Below the pieces are notes generated by a model, which worked only from the letters and a program-made list of their open reading frames with translations, searched no databases and was not told where the DNA came from. From assembly GCF_900110755.1 (NCBI RefSeq), contig NZ_FOFF01000015.1, positions 96,100 through 160,099 of the forward strand: a stretch of 64,000 nucleotides of DNA. Reading direction: 5' to 3'. Below, piece by piece: positions 40,172-48,733 of the stretch (the stretch's first letter is position 1; each line of letters begins with the position of its first letter). The translations under genes and the position numbers were made by a program. The DNA comes from Streptomyces sp. yr375 (GTDB taxonomy: Bacteria > Actinomycetota > Actinomycetes > Streptomycetales > Streptomycetaceae).

Positions 40172-41803
40172 TCAGATGCCGGCTGCCGCCGACAGGTCCC
40201 GCTTGATTGCTGTCAGGAGGTTGGTGGCCTTGGTGTGGGCGGCCGGGAGGGCCGTGTGGGTGGGGACCGGGATGACGACTTCCAGGTAGCACTTCAGTTT
40301 TGGTTCGGTGCCGCTGGGGCGGACGATGACGCGGGCGCCGTCGAGTGTGTAGCGCAGGCCGTCGGTGGGGGGCAGTTCGGTGGTGCCCTGGGTGAGGTCC
40401 TCGGCGCGGGTGACGGGCAGGCCGGCGAGTTCGGTCGGGGGCTGCTTGCGGAGCCGTTCCATCGCGTGGGCGATGACCGACAGGTCCTGCACCCGCACCG
40501 AGAGCTGGTCGGTGGCGTGCAGGCCGTGCTCCACGGCGAGGTCGTCCAGCAGGTCGAGGAGGTTGCGGCCCTCTTCCTTGAGCTCCGACGCCAGTTCCGT
40601 GATGAGCAGCGCCGCTGTGATGCCGTCCTTGTCGCGTACGCCCTCGGGGTCCACGCAGTAGCCGAGGGCCTCCTCGTAGCCGTAGCGCAGGCCGTCGACG
40701 CGGGCGATCCACTTGAAGCCGGTGAGGGTCTCCTCGTAGGGCAGGCCCGCCTTCTCGGCGATCCGGCCGAGGAGCGAGGAGGAGACGATCGACTCGGCGA
40801 ACGTGCCCCGCACACCGCGCCGGACGAGGTGGGCGGCGAGCAGGGAGCCGACCTCGTCGCCGCGCAGCATCCGCCAGTCGCCGTCGTGCGGGACGGCCAC
40901 GGCGCAGCGGTCGGCGTCCGGGTCGTTGGCGATGATCAGGTCGGGGGCGCTCGCGCGGGCCGTCGCGAAGGCGAGGTCCATCGCGCCGGGCTCCTCCGGG
41001 TTGGGGAAGGCGACGGTGGGGAAGTCCGGGTCGGGCTCGGCCTGTTCGGCGACGAGCACCGGCTCCGGGAAGCCCGCGCGGGCGAACGCGGCGAGCAGGA
41101 CGTCCTTGCCGACGCCGTGCATCGCCGTGTAGACCGTGCGGGCCGTGCGGGGGGAGCCCTGGGCGAGGACGGCGTCCGTGCGGGCCAGGTAGGCGTCGAG
41201 GACGGCGTCGTCGAGGGTCTGCCAGCCGGACTCCGGACGCGGGACGTCCGCCAGCGCGGCGATCGCGTCGATCTCGGCCGCGATCCCGGCGTCGGCGGGC
41301 GGCACGATCTGCGAACCGTCGCCCAGGTACACCTTGTAGCCGTTGTCGCGCGGCGGGTTGTGACTGGCGGTGACCTCGACTCCGGCGACCGCGCCGAGGT
41401 GCCTTATGGCGTACGCCAGCACCGGGGTGGGCAGCGGGCGGGGCAGTACGGCCGCCCGGAAGCCCGCGCCCGTCATCACCGCGGCGGTGTCCCGCGCGAA
41501 GTCCGCCGACTTGTGACGGGCGTCGTAGCCGATGACGACGACTCCGCCGGTGCCGCCGTTCTTCGTGAGGTACGCGGCGAGACCGGCGGCGGCGCGGATG
41601 ACGACCGCGCGGTTCATGCGCATCGGGCCGGCGCCCAGCTCGCCGCGCAGGCCCGCGGTGCCGAACTGGAGGGTGCCGCTGAAACGGGCGGCGAGTTCCG
41701 TGACGTTCTCGGCCTCGATCAGCTCGGCCAGCTCCGCGCGGGTCTGCGGGTCGGGGTCCTCGGCGAGCCATGCGTTGGCCTGCGCGATGAGTTCGTCGTG
41801 CAC
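40172..41803 (-). CDS. Phospho-sugar mutase (phosphomannomutase/phosphopentomutase type)
   Basis: 543 residues from GTG 41803. Alpha-D-phosphohexomutase superfamily: FGTAGLRGELGAGPMRMNRA near the N-terminus, the phospho-serine loop VEVTASHNPPRDNGYKVY, the Mg-binding IIANDPDADRCAVAV, the sugar-binding GDEVGSLLA and the C-terminal phosphate clamp IVRPSGTEPKLK. The length and the RGELG motif fit the PGM2-like branch, whose members isomerise ribose- or deoxyribose-1-phosphate to the 5-phosphate. No DeoB-type phosphopentomutase is present here, and the upstream gene is a purine nucleoside phosphorylase, so phosphopentomutase activity is the best inference. Confidence 0.9.
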   Translation of the reverse strand: MHDELIAQANAWLAEDPDPQTRAELAELIEAENVTELAARFSGTLQFGTAGLRGELGAGPMRMNRAVVIRAAAGLAAYLTKNGGTGGVVVIGYDARHKSADFARDTAAVMTGAGFRAAVLPRPLPTPVLAYAIRHLGAVAGVEVTASHNPPRDNGYKVYLGDGSQIVPPADAGIAAEIDAIAALADVPRPESGWQTLDDAVLDAYLARTDAVLAQGSPRTARTVYTAMHGVGKDVLLAAFARAGFPEPVLVAEQAEPDPDFPTVAFPNPEEPGAMDLAFATARASAPDLIIANDPDADRCAVAVPHDGDWRMLRGDEVGSLLAAHLVRRGVRGTFAESIVSSSLLGRIAEKAGLPYEETLTGFKWIARVDGLRYGYEEALGYCVDPEGVRDKDGITAALLITELASELKEEGRNLLDLLDDLAVEHGLHATDQLSVRVQDLSVIAHAMERLRKQPPTELAGLPVTRAEDLTQGTTELPPTDGLRYTLDGARVIVRPSGTEPKLKCYLEVVIPVPTHTALPAAHTKATNLLTAIKRDLSAAAGI

Positions 41804-41840
41804 GTCCGGATCAGCCTCTCGTCGTCTCGTGTGCGGGCAC

Positions 41841-41912
41841 CTGGGGCTGCGCCCCAGACCCTCTGTCGGCCCTTAAGGGGCCTCGTCCTCAATCGCCGGA
41901 CGGGCTGAATTG
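41841..41912. repeat. Dispersed Streptomyces palindromic element, copy 1
   Basis: It starts with a CTGGGGC/GCCCCAG hairpin and continues through ggcccttaaggggcc to cctcgtcctcaatcgccgg and cgggctgaattg. The same element occurs at 46006-46080 and, in reverse orientation, from 63938 to the window end. It sits between the nucleoside phosphorylase and the mutase genes, and may reduce read-through. Confidence 0.85.
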
Positions 41913-41942
41913 CACGGACCGGCGCCCCGAAGGGACCGCTGT

Positions 41943-42779
41943 CTACAGTCGGCCGAGTACCTGGGCCAGCAAGGAGCCCATGCGGGTGGCGCTGTCGCGG
42001 CCGGCCTGGAGGACCTCCTCGTGGTTCAGCGGTTCGCCCGTCATGCCGGCGGCGAGGTTGGTGACGAGCGAGATGCCCAGCACCTCCGCGCCCGCCTCCC
42101 GCGCCGCGATGGCCTCCAGCACCGTGGACATGCCCACCAGGTCCGCCCCGATGGTCCGGGCCATCCGGATCTCGGCCGGCGTCTCGTAGTGCGGGCCGGG
42201 GAACTGGGCGTAGACGCCCTCCTCCAGCGTGTCGTCGATCTCCTTGCACAGGGCGCGCAGCCGCGGCGAGTACAGGTCCGTCAGGTCGACGAAGTTCGCG
42301 CCGACGATCGGGGACGTCGCCGTGAGGTTGATGTGGTCGCTGATCAGCACCGGCTGGCCCGGCCGCATGCCCTCGCGCAGACCGCCGCAGCCGTTGGTCA
42401 GCACGATCGTCTTGCAGCCGGCCGCCACCGCCGTACGGACGCCGTGCGCGACCGAGGCGACACCGCGGCCCTCGTAGTAGTGGGTGCGGCCCAGGAAGAC
42501 CAGCGCCCGCTTCGCGCCGATCCGGTACGAGCGGATCGTGCCGCCGTGGCCCTCGACCGCGGGCGGCGGGAAGCCGGGCAGCTCGGTGACCTGGAACTCG
42601 GCGTCGGGAGCGCCGAGGGCGTCCACGGCCGGCGCCCAGCCGGAGCCCATCACGAGGGCGACGTCGTGGGTCTCGGCGCCGGTCAGTTCGCGCAGGCGCG
42701 CGGCCGCGGCGTCGGCGGCGACCCTGGGATCTACTGGGGTGGCGCCCTGGATGTCGTCCGGGAGAAGAGATGCGTTCAC
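41943..42779 (-). CDS. Purine nucleoside phosphorylase
   Basis: 278 residues from GTG 42779, chosen because a TACCCT -10 hexamer ends seven bases before it. Trimeric PNP/MTAP family: VALVMGSGWAPAVDALG (phosphate loop), FLGRTHYYEGRGV with the phosphate-binding His, VLTNGCGGLREGMRPGQPVL, and GPHYETPAEIRMARTIGADL followed by VGMSTV and EVLGISLVTNLAAG. It converts inosine, guanosine and their deoxy forms to base and (deoxy)ribose-1-phosphate. It receives the inosine made by the adenosine deaminase and feeds the mutase and DeoC. A perfect CTACGCGCGTAG lies over the -35 position. Confidence 0.95.
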   Translation of the reverse strand: MNASLLPDDIQGATPVDPRVAADAAAARLRELTGAETHDVALVMGSGWAPAVDALGAPDAEFQVTELPGFPPPAVEGHGGTIRSYRIGAKRALVFLGRTHYYEGRGVASVAHGVRTAVAAGCKTIVLTNGCGGLREGMRPGQPVLISDHINLTATSPIVGANFVDLTDLYSPRLRALCKEIDDTLEEGVYAQFPGPHYETPAEIRMARTIGADLVGMSTVLEAIAAREAGAEVLGISLVTNLAAGMTGEPLNHEEVLQAGRDSATRMGSLLAQVLGRL

Positions 42780-42786
42780 GCGCCTG

Positions 42787-42816
42787 AGGGTAGCCGCTTT
42801 GGGCCTACGCGCGTAG
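42787..42816 (-). promoter_or_regulatory. Purine nucleoside phosphorylase promoter with CTACGCGCGTAG operator
   Basis: On the minus strand, the palindrome occupies 42816-42805, covering the expected -35. The -10 TACCCT is at 42792-42787, followed by seven bases and the GTG start codon, so the transcript is predicted to be leaderless. Confidence 0.8.
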
Positions 42817-42894
42817 ATGACAGAGCCCACGGGAGGGCGATCGTTGTCTTGTCGTTTCCAACGAGGGGTGACGAGAGGCGAGGGGAGGGGTGGT

Positions 42895-43341
42895 TCAGCA
42901 GGGGCGCTTGCGGAGTTCCATCACGTAGTCGTGGGGTGCGCCCGCCGACTCCGCCGCGTCGGCGATCTCGCCGAGGTAGCGGGCCGAGGGCAGTCCGCCC
43001 TCGTAGCCGTTCAGGACGTACATCCAGACCGACTCCTCGCCCTCCAGCGTCTGCACCCGCACCCGGGCGCGCCGGTAGATGCCGAGGCCCACGCCCTCCC
43101 AGCGGTCGAGGGACTCCTCGTCCATGGGGGCGATGTCGTACAGCGCGACGAAGACCTGCGCGCCGGGGTCCTCGGCGTCCTCGACGACCGTCGCCAGCGC
43201 GCCCTCCCAGCCCATCTGCTCCCCGCCGAACGTCAGCCGCCAGCCGCTCAGCCAGCCGGTGGCGCGCATCGGCGAGTGGGGAGCGCGGCGGGTCATCAGC
43301 CGCGCGTCGAGGTTGCCGGCGTACGCGGCGTAGAGCGACAT
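42895..43341 (-). CDS. Gamma-glutamylcyclotransferase-like protein
   Basis: 148 residues from the ATG at 43341. SLYAAYAGNLDARLMTRRAP at the N-terminus is the strand-loop of the GGCT/AIG2 fold (normally YGSN; here YAGN). WRLTFGGEQ and the acidic PMDEESLDRWEGVG, containing the likely catalytic Glu, follow. The fold cyclises gamma-glutamyl amines to 5-oxoproline, but small bacterial members have uncertain substrates. It is divergent from the dehydrogenase gene, with 97 bases between the starts. Confidence 0.83.
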   Translation of the reverse strand: MSLYAAYAGNLDARLMTRRAPHSPMRATGWLSGWRLTFGGEQMGWEGALATVVEDAEDPGAQVFVALYDIAPMDEESLDRWEGVGLGIYRRARVRVQTLEGEESVWMYVLNGYEGGLPSARYLGEIADAAESAGAPHDYVMELRKRPC

Positions 43342-43438
43342 GCAAGGAGAGTACGGCAGTGCGCGCATGCGTCACTCTCGTCACGATGACGGCCCTCGGG
43401 GCCCCCGGGGGCGGTACCACCGTGCCCCGTGCAGGACA

Positions 43439-44887
43439 ATGGAGTACGTGACTCGGATCGTGATCATCGGTGGCGGACCCGGCGGCTATGAAGCGGCGCT
43501 GGTGGCCGCGCAGCTCGGCGCGGAGGTGACCGTCGTGGACTGCGACGGTCTGGGCGGGGCGTCGGTGCTGACCGACTGCGTGCCGTCGAAGACCCTGATC
43601 GCCACGGCCGAGGTGATGACCACCTTCGACTCTTCGTACGAGGAGCTGGGCATCATCGTCGCCGACGACACCCCGCCGCTGGAGCAGGCGGCCCGGGTCG
43701 TCGGGGTGGACCTCGGCAAGGTCAACCGGCGGGTGAAGCGCCTCGCGCTCGCCCAGTCGCACGACATCACCGCCTCCGTGACCCGGGCGGGCGCCCGGGT
43801 GCTGCGCGGGCGCGGCCGGCTGGAGGGCATGCAGGCGCTGGACGGCTCCCGCAAGGTCGTCGTCACCGCCGTCGACGGCACCGAGGAGACCCTCGTCGCC
43901 GACGCCGTCCTGCTCGCCACCGGCGCCCACCCCCGCGAACTGCCGGACGCGCAGCCCGACGGCGAGCGCATCCTGAACTGGACGCAGGTCTACGACCTCG
44001 CCGAGCTCCCCGAGGAGCTCATCGTGGTCGGCTCGGGTGTGACGGGCGCGGAGTTCGCCGGCGCCTACCAGGCCCTCGGCTCCAAGGTCACCCTCGTCTC
44101 GTCCCGCGACCGCGTGCTGCCCGGCGAGGACCCGGACGCCGCCGCCGTCCTCGAGGACGTCTTCCGCCGCCGCGGTATGAACGTGATGGCCCGCTCGCGC
44201 GCCGAGTCCGCCAAGCGGGTCGGCGACCGGGTCGAGGTCACCCTCGCCGACGGCCGGGTCATCACCGGCTCGCACTGCCTCATGGCGGTCGGCGCCATCC
44301 CCAACAGCGAGGGCCTCGGGCTCGCGGAGGCGGGCGTCAAGGTCCGCGAGTCCGGGCACATCTGGACCGACAAGGTCAGCCGCACCACCGCCCCGGGCGT
44401 GTACGCCGCCGGTGACGTGACCGGGATCTTCGCCCTGGCCTCCGTCGCCGCCATGCAGGGCCGGATCGCCATGTACCACTTCCTCGGCGACGCGGTGGCC
44501 CCCCTCAACCTCAAGACGGTCTCCTCCAACGTCTTCACCGACCCCGAGATCGCCACCGTCGGCTACACCCAGGCCGACGTCGACGGCGGCAAGATCGACG
44601 CCCGCGTCGTCAAGCTGCCGCTGCTGCGCAACCCGCGCGCCAAGATGCAGGGCATCCGCGACGGCTTCGTCAAGATCCTCTGCCGGCCCGGCACCGGGAT
44701 CGTCGTCGGCGGCGTGGTCGTGTCACCGCGCGCCTCGGAACTGATCCACCCCATCTCGATCGCCGTCGACAACAATCTGACGGTCGAACAGATCGCGAAC
44801 GCCTTCACCGTGTACCCGTCCCTTTCGGGGTCGATCGCGGAGGTCGCCCGGCAACTGCACACGCGCAAGGCGGCGGACGAGGCCTGA
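43439..44887 (+). CDS. NAD(P)H-quinone dehydrogenase, LpdA-type flavoprotein
   Basis: 482 residues from ATG 43439 (GTG 43448 is possible). FAD motif RIVIIGGGPGGYEAALVAAQ, NAD motif IVVGSGVTGAEFAGAYQALG, second FAD motif VYAAGDVTGIF and a C-terminal dimerisation domain. It belongs to the dihydrolipoamide dehydrogenase superfamily, but the redox-active pair CxxxxC is absent: the site reads GGASVLTDCVPSK. This is the pattern of mycobacterial LpdA (Rv3303c), which reduces quinones with NAD(P)H rather than lipoamide. It is therefore not the E3 subunit of pyruvate dehydrogenase. Confidence 0.9.
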   Translation: MEYVTRIVIIGGGPGGYEAALVAAQLGAEVTVVDCDGLGGASVLTDCVPSKTLIATAEVMTTFDSSYEELGIIVADDTPPLEQAARVVGVDLGKVNRRVKRLALAQSHDITASVTRAGARVLRGRGRLEGMQALDGSRKVVVTAVDGTEETLVADAVLLATGAHPRELPDAQPDGERILNWTQVYDLAELPEELIVVGSGVTGAEFAGAYQALGSKVTLVSSRDRVLPGEDPDAAAVLEDVFRRRGMNVMARSRAESAKRVGDRVEVTLADGRVITGSHCLMAVGAIPNSEGLGLAEAGVKVRESGHIWTDKVSRTTAPGVYAAGDVTGIFALASVAAMQGRIAMYHFLGDAVAPLNLKTVSSNVFTDPEIATVGYTQADVDGGKIDARVVKLPLLRNPRAKMQGIRDGFVKILCRPGTGIVVGGVVVSPRASELIHPISIAVDNNLTVEQIANAFTVYPSLSGSIAEVARQLHTRKAADEA

Positions 44888-44981
44888 TGGCAGGCATCTA
44901 AGGGGTACGGGCGTCGGGTTGGGGTCCTATACCACTCCCCGTCCCCCTGTGCGAACAACTTCTACTATTCGGCGGAAAGAG

Positions 44982-45011
44982 CTGAAAGCAGACGGTCGTC
45001 CGCGTTACTGT
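44982..45011 (+). promoter_or_regulatory. Promoter of the DeoR-family gene with operator half-site
   Basis: A CTGAAA -35-like hexamer, then CCGCGT joined directly to TACTGT (45006-45011), seven bases before the GTG. The block CGCGTTACTGT is identical to the operator/-10 fusion of the first BmpA gene, but the left half of the palindrome is missing. The transcript is predicted to be leaderless. Confidence 0.6.
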
Positions 45012-45018
45012 CAGTTTC

Positions 45019-45984
45019 GTGTTCGCTGCAGAACGTCGTCAATTGATCCTCGAAATGGTGCGAGCGAACGGGGCCGTGTCGCTCCGTGAACTCGCCCGCG
45101 TCGTCCAGACCTCTGAAGTGACCGTACGGCGGGACGTGCGCGCACTGGAGGCAGAAGGACTCCTCGACCGCCGACACGGCGGTGCGGTATTGCCGGGCGG
45201 TTTTACGCGGGAGTCCGGCTTTCCGCAGAAATCCCATCTCGCGACCGCCGAAAAGACCGCCATCGCGGACCTCGCCGCCAACTTCGTAGAAGAGGGCGAG
45301 GCCATCGTGGTCGGGGCGGGCACCACCACCCAGGAGCTGGCCCGCCGGCTCGCCCGGGTGCCGGGGCTGACCGTCGTCACCAACTCACTGCTCGTCGCCC
45401 AGGCGTTGGCCCATGCCAACCGGGTCGAGGTCGTGATGACCGGGGGCACCCTGCGCGGTTCCAACTACGCGCTCGTCGGCAGCGGTGCGGAGCAGTCCCT
45501 CCAGGGACTCAGGGTGTCGCGGGCCTTCCTGTCCGGGAGCGGGCTGACCGCCGAGCGCGGGCTGTCCACGTCCAACATGCTGTCCGCGTCCGTGGACCGC
45601 GCGCTGGTGCAGGCGGCCGCCGAGGTCGTCGTCCTCGCCGACCACACCAAGCTCGGCGCCGACACCATGTTCCAGACCGTGCCCACGGAACTCGTCACGC
45701 GCCTCATCACCGACGAGCCGCCCGCGCACGACGATCGTGCCGCCACCGAGTTGCAGGCCCTGGCTGACCAGGGCGTGCAGATCTCTGTGGCCGGGGGGTC
45801 GGGAAGTCAGGGGGGTGATGCGGTTCCGGCGCGCCATCAGCAGCAGCGGCGGGATGTGCCGCTGCCCGCTCCGCGGCGGGGGCAGGTGCCGGGGGTCGCC
45901 GCTACGTTGCGGGCCAACGCGGCGCTGGGGGAGCAGCCGCCCGGCTCGGAACGGGCCCGCGTCGCTGATATGCGGCGGCGCTGA
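45019..45984 (+). CDS. DeoR/GlpR family transcriptional regulator
   Basis: 321 residues. N-terminal DeoR helix-turn-helix: RRQLILEMVRANGAVSLREL, then VTVRRDVRALEAEGLLDRRH and GGAVLPGG. The sugar-phosphate isomerase-like effector domain (about 75-245) shows AIVVGAGTTTQELARRL, VVTNSLLVAQAL and VVLADHTKLG. The last 70 residues are a low-complexity Gln/Arg/Ala tail. Effectors of this family are usually phosphorylated sugars, so (deoxy)ribose phosphate is a natural guess. It is the only DeoR-type regulator in the window, next to the nucleoside genes, and its own promoter carries a half-operator. It is the leading candidate to bind CTACGCGCGTAG. Confidence 0.9.
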   Translation: MFAAERRQLILEMVRANGAVSLRELARVVQTSEVTVRRDVRALEAEGLLDRRHGGAVLPGGFTRESGFPQKSHLATAEKTAIADLAANFVEEGEAIVVGAGTTTQELARRLARVPGLTVVTNSLLVAQALAHANRVEVVMTGGTLRGSNYALVGSGAEQSLQGLRVSRAFLSGSGLTAERGLSTSNMLSASVDRALVQAAAEVVVLADHTKLGADTMFQTVPTELVTRLITDEPPAHDDRAATELQALADQGVQISVAGGSGSQGGDAVPARHQQQRRDVPLPAPRRGQVPGVAATLRANAALGEQPPGSERARVADMRRR

Positions 45985-46005
45985 CAGGGGTGGTGACGGT
46001 CGGTG

Positions 46006-46173
46006 CTGGGGGCTCTGCCCCCAGACCCCCGTATCGGCCCTGAAGGGGCCTCGTCCTCAAACGCCGGACGGGCTGGATTGTCCCCGCCCGGCGCTTGGAA
46101 AGGGGCCCTTGAACGGGACCTCATCCCTTTGGAAAAGGGACTTCAGTCCGTTAAAGGGACCTCGATCCGTTGA
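46006..46173. repeat. Dispersed palindromic element copy 2 and short tandem repeats
   Basis: 46006-46080 repeats the element of 41841-41912 (CTGGGGG/CCCCCAG hairpin, ggccctgaaggggcc, cctcgtcctcaaacgccgg, cgggctggattg). 46098-46173 contains imperfect repeats of an aaagggacctc type and a TCCCTTT/AAAGGGA hairpin with a 3-base loop, which may terminate the convergent deoR-family and accA2 transcripts. Confidence 0.8.
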
Positions 46174-46177
46174 GGCC

Positions 46178-47950
46178 TCAGTCCTTGATTTCGCAGATCG
46201 GGGCGCCCGATGTGATGGACGCGCCGACCTCTGCCGCCAGGCCCTTGACCGTGCCGGAGCGGTGGGCGTTGAGGGGCTGTTCCATCTTCATCGCTTCGAG
46301 TACGACGATGAGGTCGCCCTCCTTGACCTCCTGGCCCTCCTCGACGGCCACCTTCACGATGGTGCCCTGCATCGGGGAGGCGAGGGTGTCGCCGGAGGCC
46401 ATCGGGCCGGACTTCTTGGCCGCGCGGCGCTTGGGCTTGGCGCCCGCCGCGAGGCCCGTCCGGGCCAGGGTCATGCCGAGCGAGGACGGGAGGGAGACCT
46501 CAAGCCGCTTGCCGCCGACCTCGACGACGATCGTCTCGCGGTCCGTCTCGTCCTCGGCCTCGGTGTCGGCCGGGGCCGCGAAGACCGGGATCTCGTTGAC
46601 GAACTCGGTCTCGATCCACCGCGTGTGCACCGTGAACGGGTCGGCGGAACCGGTCAGTTCGGGGGCGAACGCCGGGTCCGTGACCACCGCGCGGTGGAAC
46701 GGGATCGCCGTCGCCATGCCCTCGACCTGGAACTCCGCCAGCGCGCGCGCCGCCCGCTGGAGCGCCTGCGCACGGGTGGCGCCCGTGACGATCAGCTTCG
46801 CCAGCAGGGAGTCCCACGCCGGGCCGATGACCGAGCCGGACTCCACACCCGCGTCCAGCCGTACGCCCGGACCCGACGGCGGGGCGAACGAGGTGACCGT
46901 GCCGGGCGCCGGGAGGAAGTTGCGGCCCGGGTCCTCGCCGTTGATACGGAACTCGAAGGAGTGACCCCGCAGCTCCGGGTCGCCGTACCCGAGCTCCTCG
47001 CCGTCGGCGATCCGGAACATCTCGCGCACCAGGTCGATGCCCGCGACCTCCTCGGTCACCGGGTGCTCGACCTGGAGACGGGTGTTGACCTCCAGGAAGG
47101 AGATCGTGCCGTCCACGCCGACCAGGAACTCGACGGTCCCCGCGCCGACGTAACCGGCCTCCTTCAGGATCGCCTTGGACGAGGAGTACAGCTCCGCGAC
47201 CTGGGCGTCCGAGAGGAACGGCGCGGGGGCCTCCTCGACCAGCTTCTGGTGGCGGCGCTGGAGGGAGCAGTCACGGGTCGAGACGACGACCACGTTGCCG
47301 TGGCTGTCGGCCAGGCACTGCGTCTCCACGTGCCGCGGCTTGTCGAGGTACCGCTCGACGAAGCACTCGCCGCGACCGAACGCGGCGACCGCCTCGCGCA
47401 CCGCCGACTCGTACAGCTCGGGGACCTCTTCCAGCGTCCTGGCGACCTTCAGACCGCGACCGCCACCGCCGAAGGCGGCCTTGATCGCGATCGGCAGCCC
47501 GTGCTCCTCGGCGAAGGCGACGACCTCGTCGGCGCCGGACACCGGGTCGGGCGTGCCGGCGACCAGAGGCGCGCCGGCGCGCTGGGCGATGTGCCGGGCG
47601 GCGACCTTGTCACCGAGGTCGCGGATGGCCTGCGGGGGCGGGCCGATCCAGATCAGACCCGCGTCCAGGACGGCCTGGGCGAACTCGGCGTTCTCCGAGA
47701 GGAAGCCGTACCCGGGGTGGACGGCGTCGGCTTCCGACTCCCGCGCCGCGTTCAGCACCTTCTCGATGTCGAGATAGCTGGTCCCGGGAGTGTCACCGCC
47801 CAGCGCGAACGCCTCATCCGCAGCGCGGACATGCAGAGCGTCCCGGTCCGGGTCGGCGTACACGGCCACGCTCGCGATGCCGGCATCCCGGCAAGCCCGG
47901 GCCACGCGGACTGCGATTTCGCCACGGTTGGCGATGAGCACCTTGCGCAC
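46178..47950 (-). CDS. accA2: Acyl-CoA carboxylase alpha chain (biotin carboxylase plus BCCP)
   Basis: 590 residues. The biotin carboxylase domain has KVLIANRGEIAVRVARACRD, the ATP-grasp loop KAAFGGGGRGLKVAR, the catalytic EVNTRLQVEHPVTEEV and RINGEDPGRNFLPAPG. The C-terminal biotinyl domain reads GTIVKVAVEEGQEVKEGDLI followed by VLEAMKMEQPLNAH, where the Lys is biotinylated. It is the shared alpha subunit for acetyl- and propionyl-CoA carboxylases, supplying malonyl- and methylmalonyl-CoA for fatty acids and polyketides. The beta and epsilon subunits are at 49605-51447 and the biotin ligase at 51558. Symbol follows S. coelicolor usage, where accA1 and accA2 are near-identical. Confidence 0.93.
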   Translation of the reverse strand: MRKVLIANRGEIAVRVARACRDAGIASVAVYADPDRDALHVRAADEAFALGGDTPGTSYLDIEKVLNAARESEADAVHPGYGFLSENAEFAQAVLDAGLIWIGPPPQAIRDLGDKVAARHIAQRAGAPLVAGTPDPVSGADEVVAFAEEHGLPIAIKAAFGGGGRGLKVARTLEEVPELYESAVREAVAAFGRGECFVERYLDKPRHVETQCLADSHGNVVVVSTRDCSLQRRHQKLVEEAPAPFLSDAQVAELYSSSKAILKEAGYVGAGTVEFLVGVDGTISFLEVNTRLQVEHPVTEEVAGIDLVREMFRIADGEELGYGDPELRGHSFEFRINGEDPGRNFLPAPGTVTSFAPPSGPGVRLDAGVESGSVIGPAWDSLLAKLIVTGATRAQALQRAARALAEFQVEGMATAIPFHRAVVTDPAFAPELTGSADPFTVHTRWIETEFVNEIPVFAAPADTEAEDETDRETIVVEVGGKRLEVSLPSSLGMTLARTGLAAGAKPKRRAAKKSGPMASGDTLASPMQGTIVKVAVEEGQEVKEGDLIVVLEAMKMEQPLNAHRSGTVKGLAAEVGASITSGAPICEIKD

Positions 47951-48301
47951 GATTGAGGCTCCCTCCTTGAAACAAGCCGAGTTTAGGGACTGCCGACACG
48001 GATCATCGACCCGTCCTCAACGGTGAGCTTGCCCACACGGAGCGTGATACCTGGCTCACTCGGCCCCGAAATCCCTTGCAGTACCGCCGTACGCAGCACT
48101 CCTCCGGCAAACCCTAGCCCTCCCATGTGGCCAAGGTCTCTGTGAGAGCGTGCTGCGGCCCACGCCGTTTCTTTGTCGAGTCCCTACGAATGGCCCAACG
48201 ATTCTTTGCCGCCCGCACAACCCTTGTCCCAGGGTTTACCCGTTAGTAGCGTTCAGGTTGTCTCGAACATACGCGTCGGGGTCGAAAGTGGGTGGGGACC
48301 G
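47951..48301. other. Divergent intergenic region, 351 bp
   Basis: Between accA2 and a membrane-protein gene. AT content is above average (for example gatcatcgacccg, tttctttgtcgag, cgattctttgccg), consistent with promoters on both strands. ttgtcccagggtttacccgttagtagcgttc (48223-48253) includes a TTGTCC..TAGTAG-like pair with TAGCGT as a possible -10. No RNA gene or small open frame was convincing. Confidence 0.5.
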
Positions 48302-48733
48302 GTGGTGCGCAGACCGGTGGCATGGATCGTCGCGGTCGTGCTCTTCGTGGAGGCGTTCGGGGTCGCCGCCGTGAACTGGTTGCTGGGCATCGTGGTGGAC
48401 CGGCAGGACATGTCCCTGGCCGGTCTGGACCCGGACGTCATGTCGATGTCCTCGAAGGTCGGCGGGATCGTCTTCGGCCTCTACTTCGCGCTGTGCGGCG
48501 TGGTCGCCCTGCTCGTCGCCCTGCGCGACCGCGCGCCCGCCGGCCTCGGCCGCGTCCTGCTCATCAGCGTCGCCGTCGTGCACGGGCTGCTGGGCGCCTT
48601 CGCGTGGGGGCTGCTGGGCGTGCCGCAGTTCCTGTTCATGGTCGCCGTGCTGGCCCTCGTCGTCCTGCTCCTGATGACGTACGACGCCCAGCGCGAGCCC
48701 GTCACGCCTCCTGCGGCGCCCACAACTCCGTGA
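48302..48733 (+). CDS. Small integral membrane protein
   Basis: 143 residues from GTG 48302 (a second GTG follows at once). Four hydrophobic helices: VAWIVAVVLFVEAFGVAAV, VGGIVFGLYFALCGVVALLV, LLISVAVVHGLLGAFAWGLL and QFLFMVAVLALVVLLLM. Short loops and no known family motif. It overlaps the convergent maf gene by 32 bases at the 3' end. Conserved position near the carboxylase genes in Streptomyces; function unknown. Confidence 0.78.
   Translation: MVRRPVAWIVAVVLFVEAFGVAAVNWLLGIVVDRQDMSLAGLDPDVMSMSSKVGGIVFGLYFALCGVVALLVALRDRAPAGLGRVLLISVAVVHGLLGAFAWGLLGVPQFLFMVAVLALVVLLLMTYDAQREPVTPPAAPTTP

Noticed and set aside
39919..40206. 95-codon plus-strand frame with YRSYRSYRS repeats
   Set aside because: No ribosome site, repeat-driven composition and overlap with the end of the mutase gene. 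Kept as repeat DNA, not as a gene.
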